A DNA stretch of 37,238 nucleotides from Planctomycetota bacterium (GTDB taxonomy: Bacteria > Planctomycetota > UBA1135 > UBA2386): positions 1 to 37,238 of the forward strand of contig JAEUHP010000182.1 of the NCBI GenBank assembly GCA_016795295.1, in the 5' to 3' direction. The notes beneath the pieces were generated by a model. The model saw nothing but the letters and a program-made list of their open reading frames with translations, was not told the origin of the DNA and made no database searches. Positions 13,678 through 21,848 of the stretch are shown piece after piece. A program made the translations under genes and the position numbers. How positions within the stretch are numbered: the stretch's first letter is position 1; every line of letters begins with the position of its first letter.

Positions 13678-15797
13678 GACTTCGCCTCCGCCGGCACCCG
13701 CTGCGGCGCTTCGGTCCGGGCCGGCACCTTGGCCACCTCGACGGCGGTGACCTTGTACTCCGGGCAGTTGGTGGCCCAGTCGGACAGGTCGCTGGTGACC
13801 GCGTTGGCCTTGCTCTGCGCGAAGTGGAAGGTCGTGTAGACGACGCCCGGGTTCATCTTCTCGCTGATGCGGGCGCGCAGCTTCGTCTCGCCGTAGCGGC
13901 TGGTGACGGTCACTTGGTCGCCGTCCTGGATGCCGCGCGCTTCGGCATCGCTGCGGTGCAGGTCGAGCACGTCCTCGGCGTACCAGGCGACGTTGCCGGT
14001 GCGGCGTGTCTGTGTGCCGACGTTGTACTGGGACAGGATGCGGCCCGTGGTCAGCAGCAGAGGGAAGCGGTCGTCGGTGCGTTCGGTGGTCGGCACGTAC
14101 TGCGTCAGCATGAAGTTGGCGCGACCGCGCGGGAACTGCTTCTCGTGCAGCACTTCCGTGCCTTCGGGGGCGTCGGCGTTGCACGGCCACTGCACCGAGC
14201 CCAGGCGCTCGATCAGCGGGAAGCTCATGCCCTGGTAGGCGGGCGACAACCGCGCGACCTCGTCGAGGATCTGGGACGGGTGGTCGTAGTGCAGCGGGTA
14301 GCCCATCGCGTTGATCATGCGCACCGTGATCTGCCAGTCCTCGAGGCCGGCCAGCGGCTCGACCACCTTGCGCACCATGCTGACGCGGCGTTCGGCGTTG
14401 GTGAACGTGCCGTTCTTCTCGAGCGAACTCGAGCCCGGCAGGAACACGTGGGCGAACTTCGCGGTCTCGGTCAGGTAGAGGTCCTGCACGATCACGCATT
14501 CCATGCTGCGCATCGCCGCCACGATGTGGTTCTGGTTCGGATCGCTCTGCACCGGATCCTCGCCCTGGATGTAGATCGCCTTGAAGGTGCCGGCGACCGC
14601 TGCGTCGAACATGTTCGGCAGGCGCAGGCCCGGCTCGGGGTCGAGCGCGATCTTCCAGTCGGCCTCGAAGCTCTTGCGCACGGCTTCGTCGGTGACGAAG
14701 CGGTAGCCGGTGAACATGTGCGGCCAGCTGCCGAGGCAGCTGCCGCCTTGCACGTTGCCCTGGCCGCGCAGGGGGTTCACGCCGACGCCTTCGCGGCCCA
14801 GCATGCCGCAGGCGAGTGCCAGGTTGCCGAGGCACATGACGCCGGTGGAGCCCTGGCTGTGCTCGGTGACGCCGAGTCCGTAGTAGATGGTGCTGCGGGG
14901 GCCCTTGGCGTAGATGCGCGCGGCGCGGCGGATGTCCTCGGGATCGAGCCCGGCTTCCGGCCCCACCGTCTCCGGCGCGTAACGGGCGTCGCCGACCAGC
15001 TGCATCCACTGCTCGAACTCGGACCAGTGGCAGCGCGCGCGGATGAACGCCTCGTCGTAGAGGCGTTCGCGCACGATCACGTGGGCCATGCTGTCGAGCA
15101 CCGCGACGTTGGTGCCCGGGCGCAGGGCCAGGTGGACGTCGGCGCGGCAGTGCGGCGAGTCGGCGGTCTCGGTGCGGCGTGGGTCGATGACCAGCAGGCG
15201 CGCACCTTCACGGATGCGGCGCTTCATCAGTGAGCCGAACACTGGGTGTCCCTCGGTCGGGTTGGCGCCCGCGACCAGGATCACGTCCGCCTGCAGGATC
15301 GAGTCGAAGTGCTGGCTCGCTGCCCCGGCACCCAGCGTCGCCGAGAGGCCGAACTGGGTCGGCGAGTGGCAGATGCGCGAGCAGTTGTCGATGTTGTTGT
15401 TGCGCAGGCCGACCCGCGCGAACTTCTGCATCAGGAAGATCTCTTCGTTGGTGCAGCGCGACGACGACACGGCGCCGACCGAGCCGGAGCCGTAGGTGGC
15501 CTGGATGCGCTTGAGCTCGGCAGCCGCGTGGGCGAACGCTTCGTCCCAGGTGACTTCGCGCCACGGCTCGTCGATGCGGTTGCGCACCATCGGCTTGCGC
15601 ACGCGGTCCGGGTGGTCGTAGTAGTCGAACGCGAAGCGCCCCTTGACGCAGCTGTGGCCGTGGTTGGCCTTGCCTTCCTTCCACGGGATCATGCGCACGA
15701 CGCGGCCGCCGATGGTTTCGGCCTTGAAGCCGCAGCCGACGCCGCAGTAGGCGCAGGTGGTGACGACGGAGCGCTCAGGCTTGCGGGGGTTGGGCAC
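13674..15797 (-). CDS. fdhF: Formate dehydrogenase catalytic (alpha) subunit, molybdopterin domain
   Basis: The 707-aa protein oxidises formate to CO2 at a Mo/W-bis-MGD centre. It begins with a [4Fe-4S] site (CAYCGVGC, Cys 15, 18, 22, and Cys 50 in HGHSCVKG). The active-site segment is CSRICHSPTQFG, with Cys143 as likely metal ligand and His144 next to it, so this is a cysteine and not a selenocysteine enzyme. The rest matches the molybdopterin oxidoreductase core and the C-terminal dinucleotide-binding domain (LLLTTGRILSQYNVGTQTRR). The start is GTG 15797, 8 nt after AAGGAGG (15806-15812) located inside the upstream gene. The 23-nt overlap is in another frame. In typical FdsA proteins this domain is fused behind the Fe-S domain that here is a separate gene. 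Confidence 0.93.
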   Translation of the reverse strand: MPNPRKPERSVVTTCAYCGVGCGFKAETIGGRVVRMIPWKEGKANHGHSCVKGRFAFDYYDHPDRVRKPMVRNRIDEPWREVTWDEAFAHAAAELKRIQATYGSGSVGAVSSSRCTNEEIFLMQKFARVGLRNNNIDNCSRICHSPTQFGLSATLGAGAASQHFDSILQADVILVAGANPTEGHPVFGSLMKRRIREGARLLVIDPRRTETADSPHCRADVHLALRPGTNVAVLDSMAHVIVRERLYDEAFIRARCHWSEFEQWMQLVGDARYAPETVGPEAGLDPEDIRRAARIYAKGPRSTIYYGLGVTEHSQGSTGVMCLGNLALACGMLGREGVGVNPLRGQGNVQGGSCLGSWPHMFTGYRFVTDEAVRKSFEADWKIALDPEPGLRLPNMFDAAVAGTFKAIYIQGEDPVQSDPNQNHIVAAMRSMECVIVQDLYLTETAKFAHVFLPGSSSLEKNGTFTNAERRVSMVRKVVEPLAGLEDWQITVRMINAMGYPLHYDHPSQILDEVARLSPAYQGMSFPLIERLGSVQWPCNADAPEGTEVLHEKQFPRGRANFMLTQYVPTTERTDDRFPLLLTTGRILSQYNVGTQTRRTGNVAWYAEDVLDLHRSDAEARGIQDGDQVTVTSRYGETKLRARISEKMNPGVVYTTFHFAQSKANAVTSDLSDWATNCPEYKVTAVEVAKVPARTEAPQRVPAEAKS

Positions 15798-16506
15798 GGT
15801 GGTAGCCTCCTTCGAACAGACTCTTCTCGACCAGGGAGTGCGTCGGGCAGGCCTGCACGCACGCACCGCAGCTCACGCATTCGCTGTCCAGGAAGCGTTC
15901 GCCTTGGCTGGCGACGATCTTGGACTGGAAGCCGCGGCCGGCGACGGTCAGCGCGAAGGTGCCCTGCACCTCTTCGCAGGCGCGCACGCAGCGGCTGCAG
16001 ACGATGCACTTGGCCGGATCGAACAGGAAGTACGGGTTGGACTCGTCGACCGGCGCATCGAGGTGGTTCTGTCCGGTCGGATAGGGGCTCGTGGTGACGC
16101 CGGTGGCGGCCATCACCTCGTGCAGCTCGCTCCAGCCGCCGGGCACTTCGCTGGCGGGGAAGTCGCTCAGGTAGAGCTCCATCACGCCCTTGCGCAGTTC
16201 CTGCAGCCGCGGCGACTGCGTGCGCACGACCATGCCGGCCTCGACCGGGGTCGTGCACGCGGCCGGGAAGCCGCGCCGCCCCTCGATTTCGACCAAGCAC
16301 ACGCGGCAGCTGCCGAACGCCTCCAGCGTGTCGGTCGCACACAGCTTGGGCACGGATTTGCGGCAGGACGTGGCGGCGAGCATCACGCTGCTGCCGGCGG
16401 GCACGGTCACCGGCACGCCGTCGACGGTCAGCGACACCGGCGCGCCGTCGCGCGGGGGCGTGCCGTAGTCGACGTCGTCACGCAGACGGCGCAGTTCAGA
16501 CCACAT
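15775..16506 (-). CDS. Formate dehydrogenase Fe-S subunit (NuoG/FdsA N-terminal type)
   Basis: The 243-aa protein corresponds to the N-terminal third of FdsA/NuoG and should carry electrons from the catalytic subunit to FdsB. A plant-type [2Fe-2S] domain has Cys 56, 67, 70 and 84 (LCATDT...GSCRVCLVEIEG...ACTTPV). Two ferredoxin-type [4Fe-4S] sites are CIVCSRCVRAC (167-177) and CVSCGACVQAC (210-220). The His-Cys cluster motif that normally lies between them (HxxxCxxCxxxxxC) is absent: the position reads YLSDFPASEVPGGWSELHE with no Cys. ATG 16506 follows AAGGAG with 7-nt spacing and overlaps the end of fdsB by 11 nt. The C-terminal end overlaps the catalytic gene by 23 nt. Confidence 0.9.
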   Translation of the reverse strand: MWSELRRLRDDVDYGTPPRDGAPVSLTVDGVPVTVPAGSSVMLAATSCRKSVPKLCATDTLEAFGSCRVCLVEIEGRRGFPAACTTPVEAGMVVRTQSPRLQELRKGVMELYLSDFPASEVPGGWSELHEVMAATGVTTSPYPTGQNHLDAPVDESNPYFLFDPAKCIVCSRCVRACEEVQGTFALTVAGRGFQSKIVASQGERFLDSECVSCGACVQACPTHSLVEKSLFEGGYHRAQPPQA

Positions 16507-18097
16507 GGGCGGGCTCCTTGGAGGCGGGCAGACCGAAGTCGCCGGGGAAGTACTTCAACGCCGACAGCACCGGCCACGGCGCCATGCCGCCCAGCGCGCA
16601 CAACGAGGCGTGCTCCATGACGTCGCACAGGGCGAGCAGTTGCCGGTGGTTCGCCGCCACGTCTTGGCCGGCGATGATGCGCCGGATCAGTTCTTCGCCC
16701 CGGGTGCTGCCGATGCGGCAGGGCGTGCACTTGCCACACGACTCGACGGCGCAGAACTCCATCGCGTAGCGCGCCTGCTCGGCCATGTCGACGGTGTCGT
16801 CGAAGACGACGATGCCGCCGTGCCCGACCATGCCCTTGTGCTGGGCCAGCGCTTCGTAGTCGAGCGGCAGGTCGAGCAGGCTCTGGTCGAAGTAGGCGCC
16901 GAGCGGGCCGCCGACCTGTACCGCACGCACGGGCCGGCCGCTGCGCGTGCCGCCGCCGTAGTCCTCGATCAGCGTGCGCAGGGTCACGCCGAACGCCTTC
17001 TCGACCAGGCCGGCGCGCTTGACGTTGCCCGCGAGCTGGATCGGCAAGGTGCCGCGCGATCGGCCCATGCCGTAGTCCGCGTAGTACTTGCCCCCGCGGT
17101 CGAGCACGATCGGCACCGACGCCAGCGAAACGACGTTGTTGACCACCGTCGGCAGGCCGAACAGGCCCTTGATCGCCGGCAGCGGCGGCTTGTAGCGGAT
17201 CATGCCGCGCTTGCCCTCGAGCGACTCGAGCAGCGCGGTCTCCTCGCCGCAGATGTAGGCCCCGGCGCCGACGCGCACTTCGGCGTCGAACGCGAATCCC
17301 GAGCCCTGGATGTTCGTGCCGTACCAGCCGGTCTTGCGCAGCACCGCCAGCGCCTCTTCGAGCACCCGCTTCGCGTCCGGGTACTCGGAGCGCAGGTAGA
17401 TGTAGCCGTAGCTGGCTCCGGTGGCCCAGCCGGCGATCGCCATGCCCTCGAGCAGCACGAACGGGTCGCCTTCCATCACCATGCGGTCGCTGTAGGTGCC
17501 GGAGTCGCCTTCGTCGGCGTTGACGACCACGTACTTGCGGGGCGCTTGCGCCGCCGCCACCGTGCGCCATTTGATGCCGGTCGGGAAGCCCGCGCCGCCG
17601 CGGCCGCGCAGCCCGGACGCCACCACTTCTTCGACCACCGCCGCCGGCGCCATGCCCAGCGCCCGCCGCAGGCCGCGCAGCCCGCCGTGCGCCTCGTAGT
17701 CGCTCAGCGACACCGGGTCGGTGATGCCGGCGCGGGCGAACGTGAGCCGCTCCTGGCGCGCGAGGAACGGGATCGCCTCGACCTTGCCCAAGGCCAACGC
17801 GTGGGCGCCGCCGCGGTGGAAACCGGCTTCGAACAGGCCCGGGACGTCTGCGGGTGTGACCGGGCCGTAGCCGAGGCGCGCACCGCCGGCACCTTGCACT
17901 TCGGCGCCCGCCACTTCGACCAGCGGTTCCAGCCAGAACAGGCCGCGGCTGCTGGTGCGCACGATGCGCACCCCGAGACCGCGGCGCTGCGCTTCGGCGG
18001 CGATCGCCGCGGCGACTTCGTCGGCACCGAGGCTGATCGCCGTGGAGTCGCGCGGCACGTAGACGGTGGTTGCCACCTTGGACGACGGCTCGCTCAC
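16496..18097 (-). CDS. fdsB: NAD-dependent formate dehydrogenase beta subunit (FdsB/NuoF type)
   Basis: The 533-aa protein is the NAD+-reducing flavoprotein. An N-terminal thioredoxin-like region (about 1-110, without its own cluster cysteines) precedes the NuoF core. The FMN-binding loop is SGLRGRGGAGFPTG (161-174), followed by NADEGDSGTYSDR, and an SLBB-type domain with AGNVKRAGLVE. The [4Fe-4S] motif is ESCGKCTPCRIG with Cys 454, 457 and 460, the fourth Cys being C500 (SLCALGG). Translation starts at GTG 18097, in a GTGA overlap with the fdsG stop, after AGGAG. Length and order match FdsB of soluble FDH and the HoxF-like diaphorases. It should work in the cytoplasm with FdsG and the Fe-S subunit. 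Confidence 0.93.
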   Translation of the reverse strand: MSEPSSKVATTVYVPRDSTAISLGADEVAAAIAAEAQRRGLGVRIVRTSSRGLFWLEPLVEVAGAEVQGAGGARLGYGPVTPADVPGLFEAGFHRGGAHALALGKVEAIPFLARQERLTFARAGITDPVSLSDYEAHGGLRGLRRALGMAPAAVVEEVVASGLRGRGGAGFPTGIKWRTVAAAQAPRKYVVVNADEGDSGTYSDRMVMEGDPFVLLEGMAIAGWATGASYGYIYLRSEYPDAKRVLEEALAVLRKTGWYGTNIQGSGFAFDAEVRVGAGAYICGEETALLESLEGKRGMIRYKPPLPAIKGLFGLPTVVNNVVSLASVPIVLDRGGKYYADYGMGRSRGTLPIQLAGNVKRAGLVEKAFGVTLRTLIEDYGGGTRSGRPVRAVQVGGPLGAYFDQSLLDLPLDYEALAQHKGMVGHGGIVVFDDTVDMAEQARYAMEFCAVESCGKCTPCRIGSTRGEELIRRIIAGQDVAANHRQLLALCDVMEHASLCALGGMAPWPVLSALKYFPGDFGLPASKEPAHVV

Positions 18098-18618
18098 GAC
18101 TGGCTCCTCGCCTGCTGCAGCAGGGCGTCGATCTTCGCGGTGGTGACGCGGCCGTGCAGGCGGCCGTCGAGCTGGACCGCCGGCGAAGTGGCGCAGTTGC
18201 CGAGGCAGTAGACGGGCTCCACGGTCACGGCCCCGTCCGGCGAGGTGCCGCCGAGCTGGCAGCCCAGGGTGCGCTCGACGTGGGCGGTCAGTTCGCGGCT
18301 GCCACACGCCTGGCAGCTCTCCGCCTGGCACACCTTCAGCACGTGCCGCCCCGGCGGTTCCTGCCGGAAGTCGTGGTAGAACGTGACGACGCCGTGCACC
18401 TCCGCCCGCGACCGCCCGATCGCCTTGGCGATCTGGCCGATGGCGCCCGCCGGCACCCACCCGAGTGCGTGCTGGACGTCGTGCAGGATCGGCAGCAGGT
18501 TGCCCGGCAGGTCGGCGTGGCGAACCAGGATCTCGGCGACCTTCGCCGCTTCGGCGGGGCCGAGAGAAGGAGCACCGCGACGGCCGGCACCACGCGGGAG
18601 TACGGAGTCTCGTTTCAA
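18094..18618 (-). CDS. fdsG: NAD-dependent formate dehydrogenase gamma subunit (FdsG/NuoE type)
   Basis: The product is a small [2Fe-2S] protein of the NuoE family (174 aa with the start used here). The core runs LPGNLLPILHDVQHALGWVP, VHGVVTFYHDFRQEPPG, then the cluster cysteines in CQAESCQACG and YCLGNCATSPAV. It forms the diaphorase module with FdsB. The start is uncertain: there is no ATG in frame near the conserved part. TTG 18618 is the nearest usable codon upstream of it, and GTG 18777 would add about 53 Arg/Pro-rich residues that do not look coding. No Shine-Dalgarno sequence supports TTG. It is the first gene of the five-gene operon and ends in a GTGA overlap with fdsB. Confidence 0.85.
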   Translation of the reverse strand: MKRDSVLPRGAGRRGAPSLGPAEAAKVAEILVRHADLPGNLLPILHDVQHALGWVPAGAIGQIAKAIGRSRAEVHGVVTFYHDFRQEPPGRHVLKVCQAESCQACGSRELTAHVERTLGCQLGGTSPDGAVTVEPVYCLGNCATSPAVQLDGRLHGRVTTAKIDALLQQARSQS

Positions 18619-18665
18619 GGGCGGGAAGGGGTCGAGGTCGTGGCGTCCGGGTTCGGGGAACGGCG

Positions 18666-18695
18666 AGCTTAGGCTTCGCGACGGGTCCGAGGCAA
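18666..18695 (-). promoter_or_regulatory. Weak promoter candidate for the formate dehydrogenase operon
   Basis: On the minus strand TTGCCT (18690-18695) and TAAGCT (18666-18671) are 18 nt apart, in the gap between the sigma factor gene and fdsG. The match is poor (4/6 and 3/6), but the place is right and would fit a start at or below 18618. Confidence 0.2.
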
Positions 18696-18780
18696 CCCTC
18701 TCGGGCCGGGCTCGCCGGGCCGGAAAGCAGGGTGCCACCGCATGGCACTTGCGGCGGGGCGCCGGGATGGCGAGCACGAG

Positions 18781-19368
18781 CTACGCGGGGCCCTTGCCGC
18801 CGCCCGGCAACTCGCGGGCCAACCAGACCCGCGCGAACCGCCAATCCTCGCTGATGGTGCTCTCGGCGACGCCCAGCGTGCGCGCGGCGGCCTCGATCGA
18901 CAGCCCGCCGAACACGCGCAGTTCGACGACCTGGGCCGCACGGGCATGGCTCTGCGCGAACCGCTGCAGCACGTCGTCGAGTTCGACCACGCTGCCCGCC
19001 TTGCTCTCGACGACGTCGAGATGGTCGTCGAGCGGCACGCGCACCGCGTCGCCGCCGCGCTTCTGGGCGCGCCGTTCGCGGGCGTGGTTGACCAGCACCT
19101 GGCGCATCGCCGTCGCGGCCACCGCGAGGAAGTGCTCGCGGTCGCGCAGGTGGCTGCCACCGCCCACGGCGCGGTCGATCTTCAGCCAGGCTTCGTGCAC
19201 CAGTGCGGTCGGCTGCAGCGTGTGCCCGGGGCGCCCGCCGCGCATCATCTGGCCGGCGATGGCCCGCAGCTGCTCGTAGACCAGCGGCAGCAGGTCCGCC
19301 GCAGCGGCGGGATCGCCGTCGCGCATGCGTTGCAGACAGAGGGTGATCGAATGGGGGGGCGAACTCAC
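18781..19368 (-). CDS. ECF-type RNA polymerase sigma factor
   Basis: The 195-aa protein has sigma-70 region 2 (about 18-100, with DLLPLVYEQLRAIAGQMM, TALVHEAWLKI and AMRQVLVNHARERRAQKRGG) and region 4 (about 128-187, helix-turn-helix in LSIEAAARTLGVAESTISED). The ending WRFARVWLARELPGG and the LVYEQLR/NHAR segments are typical of the ECF group expanded in Planctomycetes and Acidobacteria (the TIGR02999 type), often found with Ser/Thr kinases. GTG 19368 was chosen because the family pattern (ITLCLQRMRDGDPAAAADLL) begins there; there is no good Shine-Dalgarno sequence. A C7 run (19353-19359, G on the plus strand) lies four codons into the gene. The kinase gene ends 62 bp upstream on the same strand, so phosphorylation-dependent control is plausible but inferred. 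Confidence 0.88.
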   Translation of the reverse strand: MSSPPHSITLCLQRMRDGDPAAAADLLPLVYEQLRAIAGQMMRGGRPGHTLQPTALVHEAWLKIDRAVGGGSHLRDREHFLAVAATAMRQVLVNHARERRAQKRGGDAVRVPLDDHLDVVESKAGSVVELDDVLQRFAQSHARAAQVVELRVFGGLSIEAAARTLGVAESTISEDWRFARVWLARELPGGGKGPA

Positions 19369-19430
19369 GAAGACGCAGATGCTAGAGCAATTCGCCGCCC
19401 TGGCGTAGTCCTCACCGGCTGGCGCCGACC

Positions 19431-21794
19431 TCACTTGAGCTTGGCGCGGATCGCGGCGATACGGCTCTGCACCGCCTCGGCCTCGTCGTGGCGCCCGAGT
19501 TCGTCCAGCCCGGTGGCGATGTTCTCGAGGATCGAGACCGCCTCCAGACTGTCCTTGCCATCGCGGCGTTCGCGAATCACGAGCGCCTGCTGCCACAAGG
19601 CGAGTGCGTCCTCGTGCCGCCCGGCCATCGCCCGCACGTTGCCGAGGTTCACCGTGGCGTTGGCGACGCCGTCGTCGAAGCGGGCGTCCACGCCGTTGCC
19701 GAGCGCCACGGCCCGCTCGAGCAGGGGGGCAGCCTCGTCGAGGCGATTGGTCTGGCCCAGCACGCCCGCCAGGTTGCAGAGGCGGCGGATCAGCACGGGG
19801 TGGTTGGGGCCGAGTTGCTTCTCACCGAGCTCCAGTGCGCGGCGGAACTGCACTTCAGCCTCGGCGGCGCGGCCCTGCACCATGCGCAGGTTGCCGAGGC
19901 TCGTGGCGACGGTCGCTTGCTGCAGGGGATTGTCCGCAGTCCGCAACAGCACGTCGGCCCGTTCGAACAGCGCCTCGGCCTCTGGCAGGTTCCGCTGCAT
20001 CTGCTGCAGGTTCGCCTGGTTCACGAGCAGGTCGGCGAGGTCGGCATCCGTGGCCACCCCGAGGGCCAAGTCGTAGGCCTTGGCGAGCTCCGCCTGGGCG
20101 AGGGCGAAGTCGCGGCGGCTGATGGCGCTGGCGGCCAGCCCCTGGTGGAGCTTGGCGATCAGCCGACTCTTCGGCAGCGCGAGCCGCTCGGCCATGCCGA
20201 TGGCCTCCTGGAAGGTCGCCGCGGCGGTTTCGAGTTTGCCGAGCTGCAACTCGGTCCGACCGAGGTCGTAGAGCGCGGCGACCACCCGTTCGTCGTCGCC
20301 CCCGCATTCGATGCGACGGACAGCCAGGGCGTCGGCGAGCATCGGTTCGGCAGTGGTGTGGTCGCCGAGTTCGCTGAGCACCGTGCCCAGCAGTCCTTCG
20401 AGACTGGCGCGCAGCACCGGCTCGTCGGCGAGGTCGCGACCGATGTTGCGGCTGCCTTCGGCGACCAGGTCGCGGGCGGTGATCGTCTGGCCGAGAGCGA
20501 CGCGCGGCGCGGCGGCGGCGAACAGGCCGCGCACGAAGTCGACGGTGCGGTTGGCGAGCCGTGCTTCGGCTTTGGCGTGCCGTTCGGCCGCGTCGGCCCG
20601 CATCGCCCACGCCAACGACGCAGCGGTGCCGCCGAGCAGGGCCAGGGTCGCCAGTACGCCGCCCGCGACCAGGCCCCGGTGGCGCCGCGCGAAGCGCCGC
20701 ACCACGTACAGCGTCGTCGCCGGCCGCGCCTGGATCGGTTCGTGGGCGAGGAATCGGCGCAGATCGTCGGCCAGAGCCTGCGCCGAGCCATAGCGGCGTT
20801 CGGGCTCCTTGCGCAGTGCCATGGCGAAGATGGTCTCGAGGTCGCCGCGCCAGCGGCGGTCGTGTTCGCCGAGGCGCTTCGGCTCGGCGTCGCACAGGCG
20901 CCGCACCGCCGTGGTCCATGGCGCTCCCGTGACGTCGATCGGCAGCGCGCCGGTGAGCAATTCGTAGCCGAGCACCCCGAGCGCGTAGACGTCGGTGCGC
21001 ACATCGATGCGTTCGTGCTGGCCGTTGGCCTGCTCGGGGCTCATGTAGGCGAGGGTGCCGAGCACCTGGCCCGTCATCGTCTGCAGCGTGCGCGAACGGT
21101 CGTCGTCGACGAAGCGCGCGATGCCGAAGTCGAGCACCTTGGCGCGACCGGCGCGGTCCACGAGCACGTTGCCGGGCTTGAGATCGCGGTGGATCAGGCC
21201 TTTCTCGTGCGCGTGCTGCACTGCGGTGCACACCTCGATCAACAGCTCCAGCCGGCCCCGCACCGTCGGCTGCGTGCGAGCCACCCAATCGGGCAGTGGC
21301 TCGCCGTCGACCAGTTCCATCGCCAGGAACGGCTGTTCGCCGAGCGGCGAGGCGTAGCTGCCGGCCTGCAGGATCGCGGCGATGCCTGGGTGCTGCAGGC
21401 GCCCCAGAGCCTCGGCTTCGAGCGCGAACCGCGCTTGCGCTGCGGGGCCGCCGAGGCCCGGCGCGAGCACCTTGAGGGCGACCTGCCGCGGCGGGTTCTG
21501 CTGCTCGGCGCGATACACCACGCCCATGCCACCGCTGCCGAGCACGTCGAGGATGCGGTAGCCGGCGATCTGCGCGGGCAGCAGCGCCGGTCCGGCCAGC
21601 GGACCGCGCAACTCCAACAGGTCGTCCTCGCGCAGGAACGGCGTCTCGGCGTCGAGCTGCAGCAGCTGCTCGACCTCCGCGCGCAGCGCCGCATCGCCGC
21701 CGCAGCCGTCGTCCAGCAGGCGGAGCCGTGCCGCGCCGGTCACCTTGCAAGCGGCGAGGAACAGACTCTGCACGAGTTCAGGGCGGTCCGGCAT
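19431..21794 (-). CDS. Membrane-anchored Hanks-type Ser/Thr protein kinase with TPR-like sensor
   Basis: The protein has 787 aa. Residues 1-75 are a helical N-terminal segment typical of planctomycete kinases. The kinase domain (about 79-345) is complete: P-loop GSGGMG (86-91), VALK with Lys108, HRDLKPGN (202-209), DFG (222-224), and APE-like SPEQ in YMSPEQANG. A single membrane helix follows (about 375-400, LVAGGVLATLALLGGTAASL). The remaining 380 residues contain helical pairs of TPR type (AVATSLGNLRMVQGRAAEAE, LCNLAGVLGQTNRLDEAAPL, ATVNLGNVRAMAGRHEDALA). The TPR half would be outside the cytoplasmic membrane and may sense or bind partners. It lies upstream of the ECF sigma factor gene and 54 bp after the 734-aa secreted protein gene. 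Confidence 0.93.
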   Translation of the reverse strand: MPDRPELVQSLFLAACKVTGAARLRLLDDGCGGDAALRAEVEQLLQLDAETPFLREDDLLELRGPLAGPALLPAQIAGYRILDVLGSGGMGVVYRAEQQNPPRQVALKVLAPGLGGPAAQARFALEAEALGRLQHPGIAAILQAGSYASPLGEQPFLAMELVDGEPLPDWVARTQPTVRGRLELLIEVCTAVQHAHEKGLIHRDLKPGNVLVDRAGRAKVLDFGIARFVDDDRSRTLQTMTGQVLGTLAYMSPEQANGQHERIDVRTDVYALGVLGYELLTGALPIDVTGAPWTTAVRRLCDAEPKRLGEHDRRWRGDLETIFAMALRKEPERRYGSAQALADDLRRFLAHEPIQARPATTLYVVRRFARRHRGLVAGGVLATLALLGGTAASLAWAMRADAAERHAKAEARLANRTVDFVRGLFAAAAPRVALGQTITARDLVAEGSRNIGRDLADEPVLRASLEGLLGTVLSELGDHTTAEPMLADALAVRRIECGGDDERVVAALYDLGRTELQLGKLETAAATFQEAIGMAERLALPKSRLIAKLHQGLAASAISRRDFALAQAELAKAYDLALGVATDADLADLLVNQANLQQMQRNLPEAEALFERADVLLRTADNPLQQATVATSLGNLRMVQGRAAEAEVQFRRALELGEKQLGPNHPVLIRRLCNLAGVLGQTNRLDEAAPLLERAVALGNGVDARFDDGVANATVNLGNVRAMAGRHEDALALWQQALVIRERRDGKDSLEAVSILENIATGLDELGRHDEAEAVQSRIAAIRAKLK

Positions 21795-21848
21795 CGGGCG
21801 ACGGATGGTAGCGAGTTGCCGGGCGCAAGGTGCGACTCACGTCGTCGA

